This document shows positions 41,563 through 52,386 of a DNA stretch of 64,000 nt, one piece after another. Within the stretch, counting starts at the first letter, position 1, and each line of letters opens with the position of its first letter. Position numbers and translations under genes: made by a program. The stretch comes from Corynebacterium gallinarum (GTDB lineage Bacteria; Actinomycetota; Actinomycetes; Mycobacteriales; Mycobacteriaceae). The notes beneath the pieces were generated by a model. It did not search any database, was not told where the DNA came from, and saw only the letters and a list, made by a program, of their open reading frames with translations. The stretch covers positions 62,001 to 126,000 of the forward strand of contig NZ_JACSPR010000003.1 in the NCBI RefSeq assembly GCF_014837045.1. Reading direction: 5' to 3'.

Positions 41563-42277
41563 TGTCGGGAACCCGCATCTCCATCCTGCGGTCAAGCCCC
41601 GGGAGGCGGAACCGGAACAGGAGGATGACAAAGTAGGCGGTCAGGGCGAGCACCAGCATCTGACCCGGGGCGAGAAATCCGGCCAGCAGGGCCAGCGCCA
41701 CGGCGGTCAGGGGCAGCGACCAGTCCTTATTGTTGGTGAACGCCTCCCAGGCCAACACCACGAACAGTGCGGTCAGGGCGAATTCCATGCCTTTGAGCCC
41801 GTCGGGAAGCGCCTGGCCGGCCACGGCCCCGATGATGCCGGGAAAGACCCACAGGGATTGGCACACGATCTGGATGGTAAGAAGGCGGGTGCCACTGATC
41901 TCCCCTGGAGGGCGGGCGGATGCGATGGCATAGGCCTCGTCGGTAAGCGCATAGGTGGAATACGCCCGCCCCGCCCTCGACTGGATGGCGTTGCGGGGAA
42001 AGGTAAGTCCGTAGAAGATATGGCGGAAATTCACCATGAAGCCGGTAACTAGCGCCGAGAACGGCCCCACACCGGCGGTGATCAATCCAATGGCCAGGTA
42101 TTCCATGGATCCGGCGTAGATCACGATGGAAAATATCGGGGTCCACCACCAGGCATACCCGGACTGCACCATGAGCAGACCGAAGGCCAGACCGAGGGGA
42201 ACCAGGCCCAGGCCCACGGCACTGGTCTCCCTGATCCCGCCACGGATCTCCCGAAGAGTTTCCGAACTCACATGCAT
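41555..42277 (-). CDS. AzlC-family branched-chain amino acid exporter subunit
   Basis: A 240-residue protein with about six or seven membrane segments. Family marks are PLGLAFGLLMVQSG, SIVIYAGSMEYLAIG and MVNFRHIFYGLTF. It should be the large subunit of the AzlCD/BrnFE exporter. ATG 42277 (MHVSSETLREI) is chosen; an upstream open extension is cysteine- and proline-rich and not family-like. Translationally coupled to azlD. Confidence 0.87.
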   Translation of the reverse strand: MHVSSETLREIRGGIRETSAVGLGLVPLGLAFGLLMVQSGYAWWWTPIFSIVIYAGSMEYLAIGLITAGVGPFSALVTGFMVNFRHIFYGLTFPRNAIQSRAGRAYSTYALTDEAYAIASARPPGEISGTRLLTIQIVCQSLWVFPGIIGAVAGQALPDGLKGMEFALTALFVVLAWEAFTNNKDWSLPLTAVALALLAGFLAPGQMLVLALTAYFVILLFRFRLPGLDRRMEMRVPDNG

Positions 42278-42320
42278 CGACCTTTCTCGTCCTCGAACCT
42301 GGGAGCCGACACTACCGGGC

Positions 42321-42926
42321 TTAATTGTCGGTCGGGTCCGAGGGGTGGGTGGAGTACAACGGCAGGGGCATTGGCTGACGGCGCATGACATCGCCCCACA
42401 CATCCACCCGTCCCGGCGCGAGCACATCCGAGGGCAGGGCGGGGGCGACATACCAGTCACCCTGTTCGATCTCCTCGTTGAGCTGGCCCGGTGCCCATTC
42501 CGCGTAACCGGCGAAAAAGCGCATGCCCTCCAGGTCGTCCTTGACCTCGTCCGGGGTCACGCGCAGATCCACGTGGACCAGACGGTTGGCCAGTTTGTTG
42601 AACCCGGTGGAGGCCTCGATGTCCACCCCGGGCTTGGTCACACCGAGTCCCACCACGGCCTGCTGGCTCAGAGGACCACCGATGTAGAGGGCCTGGGGTT
42701 TGGCGGTGAGTTCGGTCCACTCGGGCAGGACATTGGCCACCGCCAGGTCACTGCGGGAGGCCAGGTTCACACCGAAGGTGGTGGCGTGGGAGTGGTCGAT
42801 GACGAGGATGACGCTGCGACTGAACTCCGGGGAGGCCAGATCGGGTGCAGCGACCAGCAGTGTGCCCGGGGCCACCTCATTGCGTTCCAGGGCGTTGAAG
42901 AGTCGATCTGCGTAGAAGTCACTCAT
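42321..42926 (-). CDS. YqgE/AlgH (UPF0301) family protein
   Basis: A 201-residue cytoplasmic protein. The start GTLLVAAPDLASPEFSRSVI and the later LYIGGPLSQQAVVGLG and FAGYAEWAPGQLNEEIEQGDW are the family's hallmark blocks. Biochemical role unresolved. ATG 42926 has RBS GGAAGGAG; the gene overlaps the end of cca by 8 bp, so the two are an operon, the same arrangement seen in related genomes. Confidence 0.9.
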   Translation of the reverse strand: MSDFYADRLFNALERNEVAPGTLLVAAPDLASPEFSRSVILVIDHSHATTFGVNLASRSDLAVANVLPEWTELTAKPQALYIGGPLSQQAVVGLGVTKPGVDIEASTGFNKLANRLVHVDLRVTPDEVKDDLEGMRFFAGYAEWAPGQLNEEIEQGDWYVAPALPSDVLAPGRVDVWGDVMRRQPMPLPLYSTHPSDPTDN

Positions 42927-44388
42927 CTTTTTCTCCTTCCCACCATGCCTTGAGTTCGGCGATGGCATCATCACGCTCGAGCGGTCCGCGTTCGAGGCGT
43001 AGTTCCTTGAGGAAACCCCAGGCCTTACCCACCTGGGGTCCCGCAGGGATGTTGAGGATCTCCATGATCTCATTGCCGTCCAGGTCTGGTCGCACGCGGG
43101 CCAGATCCTCACGGGCGGCGATGTCGGTGATCCGTTCCTCCAGATGATCGTAGGTGGCCTGGAGGCGCTGTGCTTTCCTTTTATTCCGGGTGGTGCAGTC
43201 CGCGCGCACCAGTTTGTGCAGGCGGGGGAGCAGCTCACCGGCGTCGGCAACGTAGCGACGCACGGCAGAATCCGTCCACTGTCCCTCACCGAAGCCGTGG
43301 AACCGCATGTGCAGGAACACCAGCTGGGAGACATCGTTCACCATCTGCTTGGAGTACTTGAGTTTGCGCATGCGGCGGCGCACCAGTTTGGCACCCACCA
43401 CCTCGTGCTGGTGGAAGCTGACGCGCCCGTCCTCGCTGAAGTCACGGGTGTCGGGTTTGCCGCAGTCATGCAGCAGTGCCGCCCAGCGCAGCACCAGGTC
43501 GGGTTCGGTCTCCTGGTCGATGGACTGGCGCATGACCTGCAGGGAGTGACGGTAGACGTCCTTGTGCTGCATGTGTTCGTCCTGGGTCATCTGCATGGCG
43601 GGGATCTCGGGGAAGATCACCTCGGCGATGCCGGTGTCGACCATGAGGTCGATGCCCTCCTCGGGGTGGGTGCCCAGCATGAGTTTGTCCAGCTCCACCT
43701 GCACACGTTCAGCGGTGATGCGGCTGATCTGCCCGGACATCTCCGTCATGGCAGTGACCACGCGGTCGGCGACCGTGAACCCCAGCTGGGAGACGAACCG
43801 GGCGGCTCGCAGCATCCGTAGGGGATCATCGTTGAAGGACTGTTCCGGGGCGGCCGGGGTGTCCAGACGCCGGTGCAGCAGATCCTCCAGACCACCGACC
43901 GGGTCGTGGAAGGACAGGGCACCGTCACCGGCGATCTCCACGGCCATGGCGTTGACCCTAAAGTCACGGCGGATGAGATCCCCGTCGAGGGTGTCACCGA
44001 AGGTGACCTCCGGGTTGCGGGAGGTGCCGTCGTAGACATCGGAGCGGAAGGTGGTGATCTCGATCTGCTGGCCGTGCTTCTCGGCGGACAGGGTGCCGAA
44101 CGCGATACCGGTGTCCCACACCACCTCGGCGTAATCATCCAGGATGGCACGGGTGATCTCCGGGGGAGCGGAGGTGGTGAAATCGAGGTCATTGCCCAGG
44201 GTGCCCAGGAAGGCATCACGCACGGAACCACCTACCAGGTACAGGGAGTGGCCCTGTTCGGTGAAGGCGGCGGCCAGGGGTGTGAGAATGGGGGACAGCT
44301 CCCCGACAGCCTGGTGCGCGCGCGCCATGAGTGCGAGACGGTCCGTGGTGGCGTCCGTCTCCTGGTTTGGGGCATCCTGGGAATTCAC
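42919..44388 (-). CDS. cca: CCA tRNA nucleotidyltransferase / poly(A) polymerase family
   Basis: A 489-residue class II nucleotidyltransferase that adds or repairs the CCA end of tRNA. Seen: LYLVGGSVRDAFLG (GGSVRD signature), DLDFTT catalytic acids, RRDFRVNAMA, and the RNA-binding DDPLRMLRAARF. An HD domain (WAALLHDCGKP, HQHEVVGA) follows, and the C-terminal tail ends in a helical arm. The M. tuberculosis orthologue is annotated pcnA. It lies divergent from the NUDIX gene, as in mycobacteria. Confidence 0.94.
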   Translation of the reverse strand: MNSQDAPNQETDATTDRLALMARAHQAVGELSPILTPLAAAFTEQGHSLYLVGGSVRDAFLGTLGNDLDFTTSAPPEITRAILDDYAEVVWDTGIAFGTLSAEKHGQQIEITTFRSDVYDGTSRNPEVTFGDTLDGDLIRRDFRVNAMAVEIAGDGALSFHDPVGGLEDLLHRRLDTPAAPEQSFNDDPLRMLRAARFVSQLGFTVADRVVTAMTEMSGQISRITAERVQVELDKLMLGTHPEEGIDLMVDTGIAEVIFPEIPAMQMTQDEHMQHKDVYRHSLQVMRQSIDQETEPDLVLRWAALLHDCGKPDTRDFSEDGRVSFHQHEVVGAKLVRRRMRKLKYSKQMVNDVSQLVFLHMRFHGFGEGQWTDSAVRRYVADAGELLPRLHKLVRADCTTRNKRKAQRLQATYDHLEERITDIAAREDLARVRPDLDGNEIMEILNIPAGPQVGKAWGFLKELRLERGPLERDDAIAELKAWWEGEKDE

Positions 44389-44510
44389 GGCTCTGAGTCT
44401 ACCCAGTGCCCCACGCTGGAAACATAATACTGTCCGGCCGGCACCACCATCCCGGTGGAAGAGCGGTTCATTAATACCGATTGGCGGTCGTGCACGATAC
44501 CATTACACAA

Positions 44511-45482
44511 ATGAGTGACTTGAAGCCAGAGGGGACTACCAGCGGGGCGCCTAAACGTAGGCGCCGCCGCCGTTCTCGCCGCCCTTCAGGTCAGAACCAG
44601 AATACCCGCGTCCAGCAGGAGCAGAATCAGTCCACGGCCCAGAAGCCACAGACCGGGGCGCAGTCTGCCGGCCCGCAGGACAAGACCTCCCAGCAGGGGG
44701 AGTCCGGGCAGCAGCGTTCCTCCAACCCCAACCGCCGGAAGCGTTCGCGTCGTCGCGGACGCGGTGGCTCAGGTGGCGCAGGAGGCGCACACAGTGCAGA
44801 TACTGCAGGCGAGCAGACCCGGTCCAGCACCGCCACAGGCACAGCCAGCACCAGCACCACCGCACCCCCCGATAAGAAGGGTGAGGGCAGGTCAGGGGGG
44901 CGTCGTAAAGCATCCCAGCAGCGTCGCCGACCCCACCGCGGCAACCAGCGGGTCCACCAGGCCAACCAGCAGTCCCGGATGGAGACGTCGAATGAGACCT
45001 CCGCCGGTGGGCTCGTGGTGTCCGGGCTGGCTGAGGCTGTCATGGACAACGGTGAGGTGGATCTGTCGAAGATCTACGTGGCGCTGATCGGGCGGCTCGA
45101 CCGCCGTGGACGTCTGCTGTGGTCCATGCCGAAGGGCCATGTGGAACCGGGCGAGGACAAGTCCGCCACCGCCGAGCGTGAGGTGTGGGAGGAGACCGGC
45201 ATCCATGGTGAGGTGTTCGCCGAGCTGGGTGTCATTGATTACTGGTTCGTTTCCGAGGGCAGGCGTATCCACAAGACGGTGCACCACCATCTGCTGCGCT
45301 ATGTTGATGGTGATCTCAACGATGAGGATCCGGAGGTCACCGAGGTGTCCTGGATCCCCGCCAATGAACTGATCGAGCATCTCGCCTTCGCCGATGAGCG
45401 CAAGCTCGCGCGCCAGGCCCATGACATGCTGCCTGAGTTCGCCCGCCGGGAGAAGGCGGAGGGAAGGGCCACCCCGCGGTGA
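44511..45482 (+). CDS. NUDIX hydrolase with long basic low-complexity N-terminus (MutT4-like)
   Basis: A 323-residue protein. Residues 1-165 are a disordered-looking Arg/Gln/Ser/Gly-rich region with RRRRRRSRR, probably nucleic-acid binding. The NUDIX domain covers about 180-315; its box runs from Gly210 ([20 protein letters not shown], then TGI) with the REVWEE metal-binding core intact. It occupies the place of M. tuberculosis mutT4. The basic tail is longer than usual for the family. The stop overlaps the next gene (GTGA), starting the NUDIX-DUF6049-murJ-sigM operon. Confidence 0.9.
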   Translation: MSDLKPEGTTSGAPKRRRRRRSRRPSGQNQNTRVQQEQNQSTAQKPQTGAQSAGPQDKTSQQGESGQQRSSNPNRRKRSRRRGRGGSGGAGGAHSADTAGEQTRSSTATGTASTSTTAPPDKKGEGRSGGRRKASQQRRRPHRGNQRVHQANQQSRMETSNETSAGGLVVSGLAEAVMDNGEVDLSKIYVALIGRLDRRGRLLWSMPKGHVEPGEDKSATAEREVWEETGIHGEVFAELGVIDYWFVSEGRRIHKTVHHHLLRYVDGDLNDEDPEVTEVSWIPANELIEHLAFADERKLARQAHDMLPEFARREKAEGRATPR

Positions 45483-48283
45483 CCGGGAAGGAGGCGGACC
45501 TGTCCATGCGACCGGTTCGGGCACCTGGGAATCCCACGTCCGGGGGCAGGTCATCCGCCCCCCGCAACCTCATCGCCACTGTGACGGCAACCACACTACT
45601 GGGGGCCTCGGCCTTCATCGGGCTGGGAGCCGCGGGCCCGACGCTCCCCGCAGCCCACGCCCTGCCGCTGCCCCTGGACCCCGATGACCCCGTCGTGGCC
45701 GACCAGTGGATCAACCCGTTCGCCCGCGCGGATGATCAGGTCCACGATGTCGAGCTGGAGATCACCGATGTCCACCTCACCGGGGCCCTGACCGCCGGTG
45801 ATGAACTGGTCCTGGAGCTGGAGATCAGCAACAACACCTCCGCGGACCTCGACCAGGTGACCCTGCTGGCCCAGCGTGGGAACGCCGCCACCGACAACGC
45901 CACCGCACGCATGGCTTTAGCCTCCGACGGATCCGGCTCCTACCCCTATTACGGCACGCAGCTGGTGCTGGATGAGCAGATCGCACCGGGGAGGTCCGCC
46001 ACCACGACCATGCGGGTGCCCACCGACGCTGATGAATCCGTCACCCTCGCCATCACCGAACCCGGCGCGTACCCGGTGCGCATTGCCCTGTCCGGTCAGC
46101 TCGACGGGACGGCCAGCCATCTGGATTCCCAGCGGTTTCTGCTGCCGGTGGTGACGGAGGCGCCCGCGCCTGTGACCGGTGAGGAGGAGCCTCCCGCACC
46201 CACCCCGACCACCGTGTTGTACCCCTTCACCGCCGAGACCCATGTCCTCGGCGGGGAGACGGGCGAGGCCCCCGAGACGCCGCCACTGTTGCTGGAGTCC
46301 GACGAGCTCGCCGGGGAGCTCGCCCCCGGGGGTCGCCTCACCGAGCTTGTCGACGCCTTCCTCTCCGCCCCCACACCCGTCCAGGAAGCCTCCTGCCTGG
46401 CCCTCGACCCCGCCCTGATCAGCGTGGTGCACCGCATGACCGGTGGTTACACCGTCACCGACCGGCGGGTGAGTACCGTGCGCCAGAACCAGCGCCTGCG
46501 TGATCTGTGGACCTCCACGAATGAACCGGTGACCGGCACCCCGGGAACGGGTGCTGCCGATGCCGCGGTGTTCCTGGACAAACTCCGTCGGGCGGTGGCC
46601 ACCAACTGCACGGTGGCGCTGCCGTGGTCCAATACCGATCTCAATGCCGTGAACTCCACCGGCAACCAGTGGCTCATGCGGGAGGCCGTCCAGCGCGGTG
46701 GTGCCGTCCTCGAGGAGATCCTCGGTGTCACCCCGGTGGGCAATGTGGTGATCCCGGGCACCGGTTATGTCACCCCGGCCACCGCGGGCAACCTGGGGCT
46801 GGCCGACACCCTGAGCAGGGAGATGAGCCTGGAGCAGGTGTGGGAGGTGGAGTCGGTGACCCCGATCCCCGCCACCGGACCGTCGGGCCAGGCCTCCCTG
46901 GACAACCCCGAATTACCCGCCACCGACACCACGGCGCCCCCACCGGAGATCCCCGTGTCCGTGCTGGTGGCGGACAACACCGTGTGGCGTACCCCGTCGG
47001 CGGACCGGTTCCACCAGCTGGCCCCCGGTGTGACGGCGGTGAGCTACCAGGGTTCCCTGGCAGCCACGCTGGCCACCCTGGGGTCCTCCCCGGAGACGGT
47101 GGGTTTCTCCAACCCGGATGCCCGGTTCGATGTCACCCTGGATTCCACGACCGCCCGCACCCTAACCGGTCAGGGTGCCCTCCGGCTCACGGTGGGCAAC
47201 AGTGACGGTGACAGCCCGGTGTTGGTCATGCCCTCCGCAGTCCTGGAGGGTGCTGACGCCGAGATGCTCCTGGACACCACCGCGGACCTCATCGATTCCG
47301 GTGCGGCCCGCCCCCTGACGCTGCCCGATTACCTCACCGCCGATGCGGGCCAACAGGCCAAGCTGGCCGAGTCGGTCACCATCAACGGCATGCCGGATGA
47401 GACCTCCTTCGGGGTGCCCTTCGACGATCCCTCCCAGATCGCCGACACCGAGATCCTCCGCGCCACCCAACAGGCCACCTACATCGATGATCTCACCGGG
47501 CTGATGTTCAATGACCAGGGCATCGCCCTGACCCGTTATGGTTTCACCGCCCCGCTGCGCCACGATCTCCTGCGCGCCATGACGGTCACCCACCGCCGTT
47601 CCTACACCGACCACACCGATGCCACCGCGGCCACCGAGGATCTGCTCAACCAGAACCGTGACATGCTGCAGCAGTTGCGCAGCTCGGTGGCACTGCTGCC
47701 ACCGGGCAATGTCTACACCCGCACCTCCGCATCCTCCCCGCTGATCATCGTGGCGCAGAACGGCCTGCCCCTGCCGGCCGCCGCCCAGATCCTCTACGCC
47801 AGCTCCGACAATGCACGGGTGCACACCCCGGGTGTGGTCCGCATCCCGGCCCTCGGCTCGATCACCCTGCAGATGACCGCCGACCTGCCCGATGACAACC
47901 AGCGCACCGATCTCACGGTGTGGCTGGCCTCCCCGGACGGCGCCACCATCAGTGACCCGGTGGAGATCTCCGTGTTGCCGCGCCCCAGCGTGCTCGGCAC
48001 CGTCGGCATCGTCGCCCTCGGCATCCTGGTGCTCGGGGCGCTGCTGGTGTTCCGGGTGCTGCGCGTGAGGAAGCAGAAGGGGCGGACATCCCACGGTGGC
48101 CCCCCGGCATCCCCGGATGCCGGCCACCGGGCCGGGTCCCGTTCCGCACCGCACGGCGTGGTGCGGCCGACGAAACCGGGAAGCGTGGGGGAGGGGCGTC
48201 GTCAAGCAACCCGGTACGTACCCCGCGGCCGTGGCTGCGCCGATGACGGCTCCGGATCGCCGAAACCACCCGGTGCGCACTAA
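45479..48283 (+). CDS. DUF6049 envelope protein (Rv3909-like)
   Basis: A 934-residue protein: N-terminal signal segment (about 31-62, ending PAAHA), a long extracytoplasmic part with beta-sandwich-like blocks rich in Thr, Asp and Pro, one C-terminal membrane helix at about 838-862 ([20 protein letters not shown]), and a basic cytoplasmic tail. It sits between the NUDIX and murJ genes exactly as Rv3909 does in M. tuberculosis; that protein's function is unresolved but tied to the cell envelope. Start is GTG 45479 (4-bp overlap with the gene before), with ATG 45506 as an alternative. A copy of the 11-bp motif lies at 46345. Confidence 0.85.
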   Translation: MTGKEADLSMRPVRAPGNPTSGGRSSAPRNLIATVTATTLLGASAFIGLGAAGPTLPAAHALPLPLDPDDPVVADQWINPFARADDQVHDVELEITDVHLTGALTAGDELVLELEISNNTSADLDQVTLLAQRGNAATDNATARMALASDGSGSYPYYGTQLVLDEQIAPGRSATTTMRVPTDADESVTLAITEPGAYPVRIALSGQLDGTASHLDSQRFLLPVVTEAPAPVTGEEEPPAPTPTTVLYPFTAETHVLGGETGEAPETPPLLLESDELAGELAPGGRLTELVDAFLSAPTPVQEASCLALDPALISVVHRMTGGYTVTDRRVSTVRQNQRLRDLWTSTNEPVTGTPGTGAADAAVFLDKLRRAVATNCTVALPWSNTDLNAVNSTGNQWLMREAVQRGGAVLEEILGVTPVGNVVIPGTGYVTPATAGNLGLADTLSREMSLEQVWEVESVTPIPATGPSGQASLDNPELPATDTTAPPPEIPVSVLVADNTVWRTPSADRFHQLAPGVTAVSYQGSLAATLATLGSSPETVGFSNPDARFDVTLDSTTARTLTGQGALRLTVGNSDGDSPVLVMPSAVLEGADAEMLLDTTADLIDSGAARPLTLPDYLTADAGQQAKLAESVTINGMPDETSFGVPFDDPSQIADTEILRATQQATYIDDLTGLMFNDQGIALTRYGFTAPLRHDLLRAMTVTHRRSYTDHTDATAATEDLLNQNRDMLQQLRSSVALLPPGNVYTRTSASSPLIIVAQNGLPLPAAAQILYASSDNARVHTPGVVRIPALGSITLQMTADLPDDNQRTDLTVWLASPDGATISDPVEISVLPRPSVLGTVGIVALGILVLGALLVFRVLRVRKQKGRTSHGGPPASPDAGHRAGSRSAPHGVVRPTKPGSVGEGRRQATRYVPRGRGCADDGSGSPKPPGAH

Positions 48284-48328
48284 CGTATCCGTTCAATCAG
48301 TCCACATCGACGTGCCCACCCACCACGG

Positions 48329-51300
48329 GTGGGTACACGAACAGAATGGTCACCAGTGAGTTCCACTCCGATGAATCCGGGGCAACCCACGGGACAACGC
48401 TCCCGGATTGTTACTCCGACCCCTCCGGCACCCGTGCCGGAGACCCGCAAGAAACAACCACCCCGCACCCCGGCACCCTCCGGGGAGGACCGGTCCAGCC
48501 TGAAAAGTGCACCGACCGGGGCGGTCTACCGGCCCGTCCCGAAGGAGACGGGGCAGACCCGACAGGAGCAGCCGGCTCCCGTGACGTCGGTGGCCCCCGC
48601 GGCACCGGCAACCCCGGAACGCACCCCGGCACGTACCCCGGCTGTACCCGCCGAGGCCGCCGCCGAGAACACCGCGACGGTCAATGAGGCCGTGCCCGGA
48701 ACCGCCTCACGGGCTGCATCGGGTGCCGCCTCCGGGTCCGGCTCCGGCTCCGCGGGCGGTGACAGCACGGGTGGTGCGGGCACCGCGCTGGCCACGCCTG
48801 ACCGCGAGGATCCCCCGGCGCGCCGGGAGACCTCCGACGCGGATGTGGTGCGCTCCACCGGTTCCATGGCGGTGGCCACCCTGCTGAGCCGGATCACCGG
48901 GTTCCTGCGCACCGTCATGATCGGTGCTGCGCTGTCCCCGGCGATCGCGTCGGCGTTCAACACCGCCAACACGCTGCCCAACCTCATCACCGAGATCGTT
49001 CTCGGTGCCGTGCTCACCTCACTGGTGGTGCCGGTGCTCACCCGCGCGGAGCGGGAGGACGCCGACCGGGGTTCCGGGTTCTTCCGACGGCTGCTCACCC
49101 TGTCGGTGACACTGCTCGGTGGTGTCACTGTGCTGTCGGTGGTCGGTGCGCCGCTGCTGACGCGGATGATGCTGGATGTCGACGGTGAGGTCAACGTCGG
49201 CATGTCCACGGCATTCGCCTACTGGCTGTTGCCGCAGATCTTCTTCTACGGACTGTTCTCGCTGTTCATGGCGGTGCTCAACACCCGGGAGATCTTCAAA
49301 CCCGGTGCCTGGGCGCCGGTGGTCAACAACATCATCTCCCTGATCGTGCTGGGCACCTACATGGTGATGCCGTGGCGCCTGGCGCAGGACGCGCAGGTGG
49401 GTCTGTTCGATCCGCAGATCGTGTTCCTGGGTGTGGGCACCACCTTGGGCGTGGTGGTGCAGACCCTGATCATGGTGCCGTACCTGCGCCGGGCCGGGAT
49501 CGATCTGCGTCCGCTGTGGGGACTGGATGACCGCCTCAAACAGTTCGGTGGCATGGCCATGGCGATTGTCGTCTACGTCGCCATCTCACAGCTGGGGTAT
49601 GTGGTCACCACCCGTATCGCCTCGCTGGCGGATGCGGCGGCGCCGTTCATCTACCAGCAGCACTGGCTGCTGCTGCAGGTGCCGTACGGCATCATCGGTG
49701 TCACCCTGCTGACCGCCATCATGCCGCGCCTGTCGCGCAACGCCGCCGACGGTGATGACCGCGCGGTGGTCGCCGATCTCGGCCTGGGATCCAAACTGAC
49801 GTTCATCGCGCTGATCCCGATCGTGGTGTTCTTCACCGTCTTCGGTGTGCCCATCGCCAACGCCCTGTTCCAGTGGGGTGAGTTCGATGCCGCCTCGGCG
49901 AACATCCTGGGTTGGACCCTGAGTTTCTCCGCGTTCACGCTGCTGCCCTATGCGCTGGTGCTGCTGCACCTGCGTGTGTTCTACGCCCGCGAGGAGGCGT
50001 GGACCCCCACCTTCATCATCGCCGGCATCACCGTCACCAAGATCGTGCTGTCCCTGGCCGCCCCGGTGCTGTCCAACTCCCCGGAGCGTGTGGTGGTGCT
50101 GCTCGGTGCGGCCAACGGTTTCGGTTTCGTCGCCGGTGCGGTGATCGGTGCCTACCTGCTGCGTCGCAAACTCGGTCTGCTGGGTATGCGTTCGGTGCTC
50201 AAGACCTCCCTGTGGGCACTGGGGTCCGCGCTGGTCGGTGCCGGTGTCGCATGGCTGCTCGGCCTGGGTATCCAGGCCACCATGGGCGATGTCCTCTTCG
50301 GCACCCTGGGGTCCTTCGGGTACCTGATCTACCTCGGTGTCATCGGTGTGGTGTTCCTCATCGGCACCGGTGCGGTGCTGTCCCGGTCCCGCCTGCCCGA
50401 GGTGCAGAACCTGGGTAAGGCCCTGGCCCGCATCCCCGGCATGGGTCGTTTCATCCGCCCGGATGAGGACCTGTCCCTCGATGTCGGTGAGGTCTCCGAG
50501 CAGGAGCTGTCCACCCAGATCATCGTGGCCAATGAGTTCGCCTCCACCCCGGTGCCACCACCGATGTCCGCCGGTATCGTCCGTGGCCCCCGTCTGGTGC
50601 CGGGTGCGCCGGTCTCCGATGGTGCCTTCCGTCTGCTGGCCGATCACGGTGGTGTGCCGGGCGCCCGGTTCTGGCAGGCCCGTGAGGTGGCCACCGGCAG
50701 GGAGGTCGCGCTCATCTTCGTCGACACCTCCGGCAACGCCCCCTATGCACCGCTCACCCCTGCGGCCGCCGCCGGTGTGGCCTATGAGGTGCAGCGTCGC
50801 ACGAAGAAGCTCGCCGCCCTGGACAGCGCTGCGATCCCGCCGAATATCCGCACCCGCGCCTACCGCAACGGTTGTCTCATCGTCGCCGACTGGATCCCGG
50901 GTAGTTCCCTGGCCCGGGTCGCCGAGGACGGTGCCGATCCCCGCGCCGCGTCCTACGCGATGGCGGAACTGACCAACGCGATGGCCGATGCCCACGCCGC
51001 CGGCATCCCCCTCGGCCTGGACAACAAGTCCCGCATCCGCATCAACACCGAGGGCCACGCCGTCCTCGCCTTCCCGGTGGTGCTGCCCGAGGCCAGCCGC
51101 GAACGCGATGTCACCTCCCTGGCCGCCGCGCTCGACATGCTTATCGACGCCTCCTCCGCACCCGCCGACGTCGCGGTGCTGTGTTCCGAGGCGCGCGCCT
51201 TCAACGCGGCCGACCCGGACGGGGAGACAGTGGACCCCGACACCCTGCACGACCTGTCCGAGGCCCTCCGTGACTGCGGTCTCCACACCGACGATGAGGA

Positions 51301-52009
51301 ACCCGTCCAGCTGCAGGTGGACACCGAACGCACCCCGCGCCCGACCAGACGGTCCGGTTTCGGTGCACCGGAATACTCGGTGAAGATGATGGCGGTGATC
51401 GCCCTCGTGGTGTTCCTGCTGGTATCCATGGTGGCCGTGGTGACCGCCTTCCTCACCAGCCTACTCAGTGCCGACAATGAGGAATCCCCGCTCGGTGCCA
51501 CCGAAACCGCGGTGACCGCACCGGCCGAGGCCGGTGCGACCGGCGACTCCGACGACGCCGAACCCGTCGGCCCGCCGCTGTACCGCACCCTGGATTCCGC
51601 CCATGAGTGGGACGAGGGCCGACGCGATGAGGTGGGCGCGGTGACCGATGGGGACACCTCCACCGCCTGGACCTCCACGGGTTCAGAGGGGCTGTTGGTC
51701 ACCCTCGAGGATCCCACCCAGCTCGCCCATGTGATCCTCACCCCGGGGCCGGATGCCGACGCCACCGTCACCTCCACGGTGAAGCTGTTCGCCTTCACCA
51801 CCGATGCGCCCCGTTCCCTGTCCAGCGGCATCGAGATCGGTGAGATCATCTTCGCCTCCCGCAGCATCACCCACACCATTGAGCAGCCCGGCAACCTGCC
51901 GGCCAATGTGGAGTCCGTGGTGATCTGGGTGGAGGAGGTCACCTCGACGAACACCGCGCAGAAGGACCCGGCCATGCAGATCGCCGAGGTGGAGATGGTG
52001 GGCTGGTAA
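48329..52009 (+). CDS. murJ: MurJ lipid II flippase fused to pseudokinase and extracellular discoidin-like domain
   Basis: Up to 1226 residues. After a Pro/Ala-rich cytoplasmic lead of about 170 residues, the MviN/MurJ core (about 175-690, fourteen membrane helices; SRITGFLRTVMIG, FNTANTLPNLITE) moves lipid II across the membrane. A pseudokinase follows (about 766-1005; LLADHGGVPGARFWQAREV), then a helix at about 1018-1042 and an outside beta-domain to the end. This matches M. tuberculosis Rv3910, whose pseudokinase binds the FHA protein FhaA when phosphorylated. The start is uncertain: GTG 48329, GTG 48356 or ATG 48371; none has a strong ribosome site. Confidence 0.92.
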   Translation: MGTRTEWSPVSSTPMNPGQPTGQRSRIVTPTPPAPVPETRKKQPPRTPAPSGEDRSSLKSAPTGAVYRPVPKETGQTRQEQPAPVTSVAPAAPATPERTPARTPAVPAEAAAENTATVNEAVPGTASRAASGAASGSGSGSAGGDSTGGAGTALATPDREDPPARRETSDADVVRSTGSMAVATLLSRITGFLRTVMIGAALSPAIASAFNTANTLPNLITEIVLGAVLTSLVVPVLTRAEREDADRGSGFFRRLLTLSVTLLGGVTVLSVVGAPLLTRMMLDVDGEVNVGMSTAFAYWLLPQIFFYGLFSLFMAVLNTREIFKPGAWAPVVNNIISLIVLGTYMVMPWRLAQDAQVGLFDPQIVFLGVGTTLGVVVQTLIMVPYLRRAGIDLRPLWGLDDRLKQFGGMAMAIVVYVAISQLGYVVTTRIASLADAAAPFIYQQHWLLLQVPYGIIGVTLLTAIMPRLSRNAADGDDRAVVADLGLGSKLTFIALIPIVVFFTVFGVPIANALFQWGEFDAASANILGWTLSFSAFTLLPYALVLLHLRVFYAREEAWTPTFIIAGITVTKIVLSLAAPVLSNSPERVVVLLGAANGFGFVAGAVIGAYLLRRKLGLLGMRSVLKTSLWALGSALVGAGVAWLLGLGIQATMGDVLFGTLGSFGYLIYLGVIGVVFLIGTGAVLSRSRLPEVQNLGKALARIPGMGRFIRPDEDLSLDVGEVSEQELSTQIIVANEFASTPVPPPMSAGIVRGPRLVPGAPVSDGAFRLLADHGGVPGARFWQAREVATGREVALIFVDTSGNAPYAPLTPAAAAGVAYEVQRRTKKLAALDSAAIPPNIRTRAYRNGCLIVADWIPGSSLARVAEDGADPRAASYAMAELTNAMADAHAAGIPLGLDNKSRIRINTEGHAVLAFPVVLPEASRERDVTSLAAALDMLIDASSAPADVAVLCSEARAFNAADPDGETVDPDTLHDLSEALRDCGLHTDDEEPVQLQVDTERTPRPTRRSGFGAPEYSVKMMAVIALVVFLLVSMVAVVTAFLTSLLSADNEESPLGATETAVTAPAEAGATGDSDDAEPVGPPLYRTLDSAHEWDEGRRDEVGAVTDGDTSTAWTSTGSEGLLVTLEDPTQLAHVILTPGPDADATVTSTVKLFAFTTDAPRSLSSGIEIGEIIFASRSITHTIEQPGNLPANVESVVIWVEEVTSTNTAQKDPAMQIAEVEMVGW

Positions 52010-52035
52010 TCCCTCCATAGGCCATTCCCGCCACC

Positions 52036-52079
52036 GCGGGTCACCCACGGGCACATGCCCACGGGTGGCCCGCATTTTC
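52036..52079 (+). terminator. terminator hairpin after murJ
   Basis: GCGGGTCACCC (from 52036) pairs with GGGTGGCCCGC (to 52073) with wobble and a 2-nt internal mismatch, followed by ATTTTCC. Confidence 0.65.
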
Positions 52080-52386
52080 CGTCTGATGGGGTGGGAGATC
52101 TCATCAGTAGAAGACCCCCTACCAAAGTGCTGAGATCTGACTGTAAAGATGCTGAATTACACGTCTGACATTTGGGCCATAAGGTGTGGTTATCACAGTA
52201 ACTACCCTCTTAGCTGACATGTCATATTGGAAGGATTACCAGGTCACACCAGGTATCACATCCGACATCGCTGCCCACTGAAATGGGAATCCACCAGGCC
52301 ACCGGGTGGCCCAGCCCACATACTGGGGGACACCAGACAGCGGCAAAGGGGACACCGGGGAGTGTTCCACTGAGCGGGGGATAGCA
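52080..52386. promoter_or_regulatory. 307-bp sigM upstream region
   Basis: An AT-rich stretch at 52120-52240 probably contains the sigM promoter, meaning sigM is not simply read through from murJ. No gene or clear operator was recognised. Confidence 0.45.
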
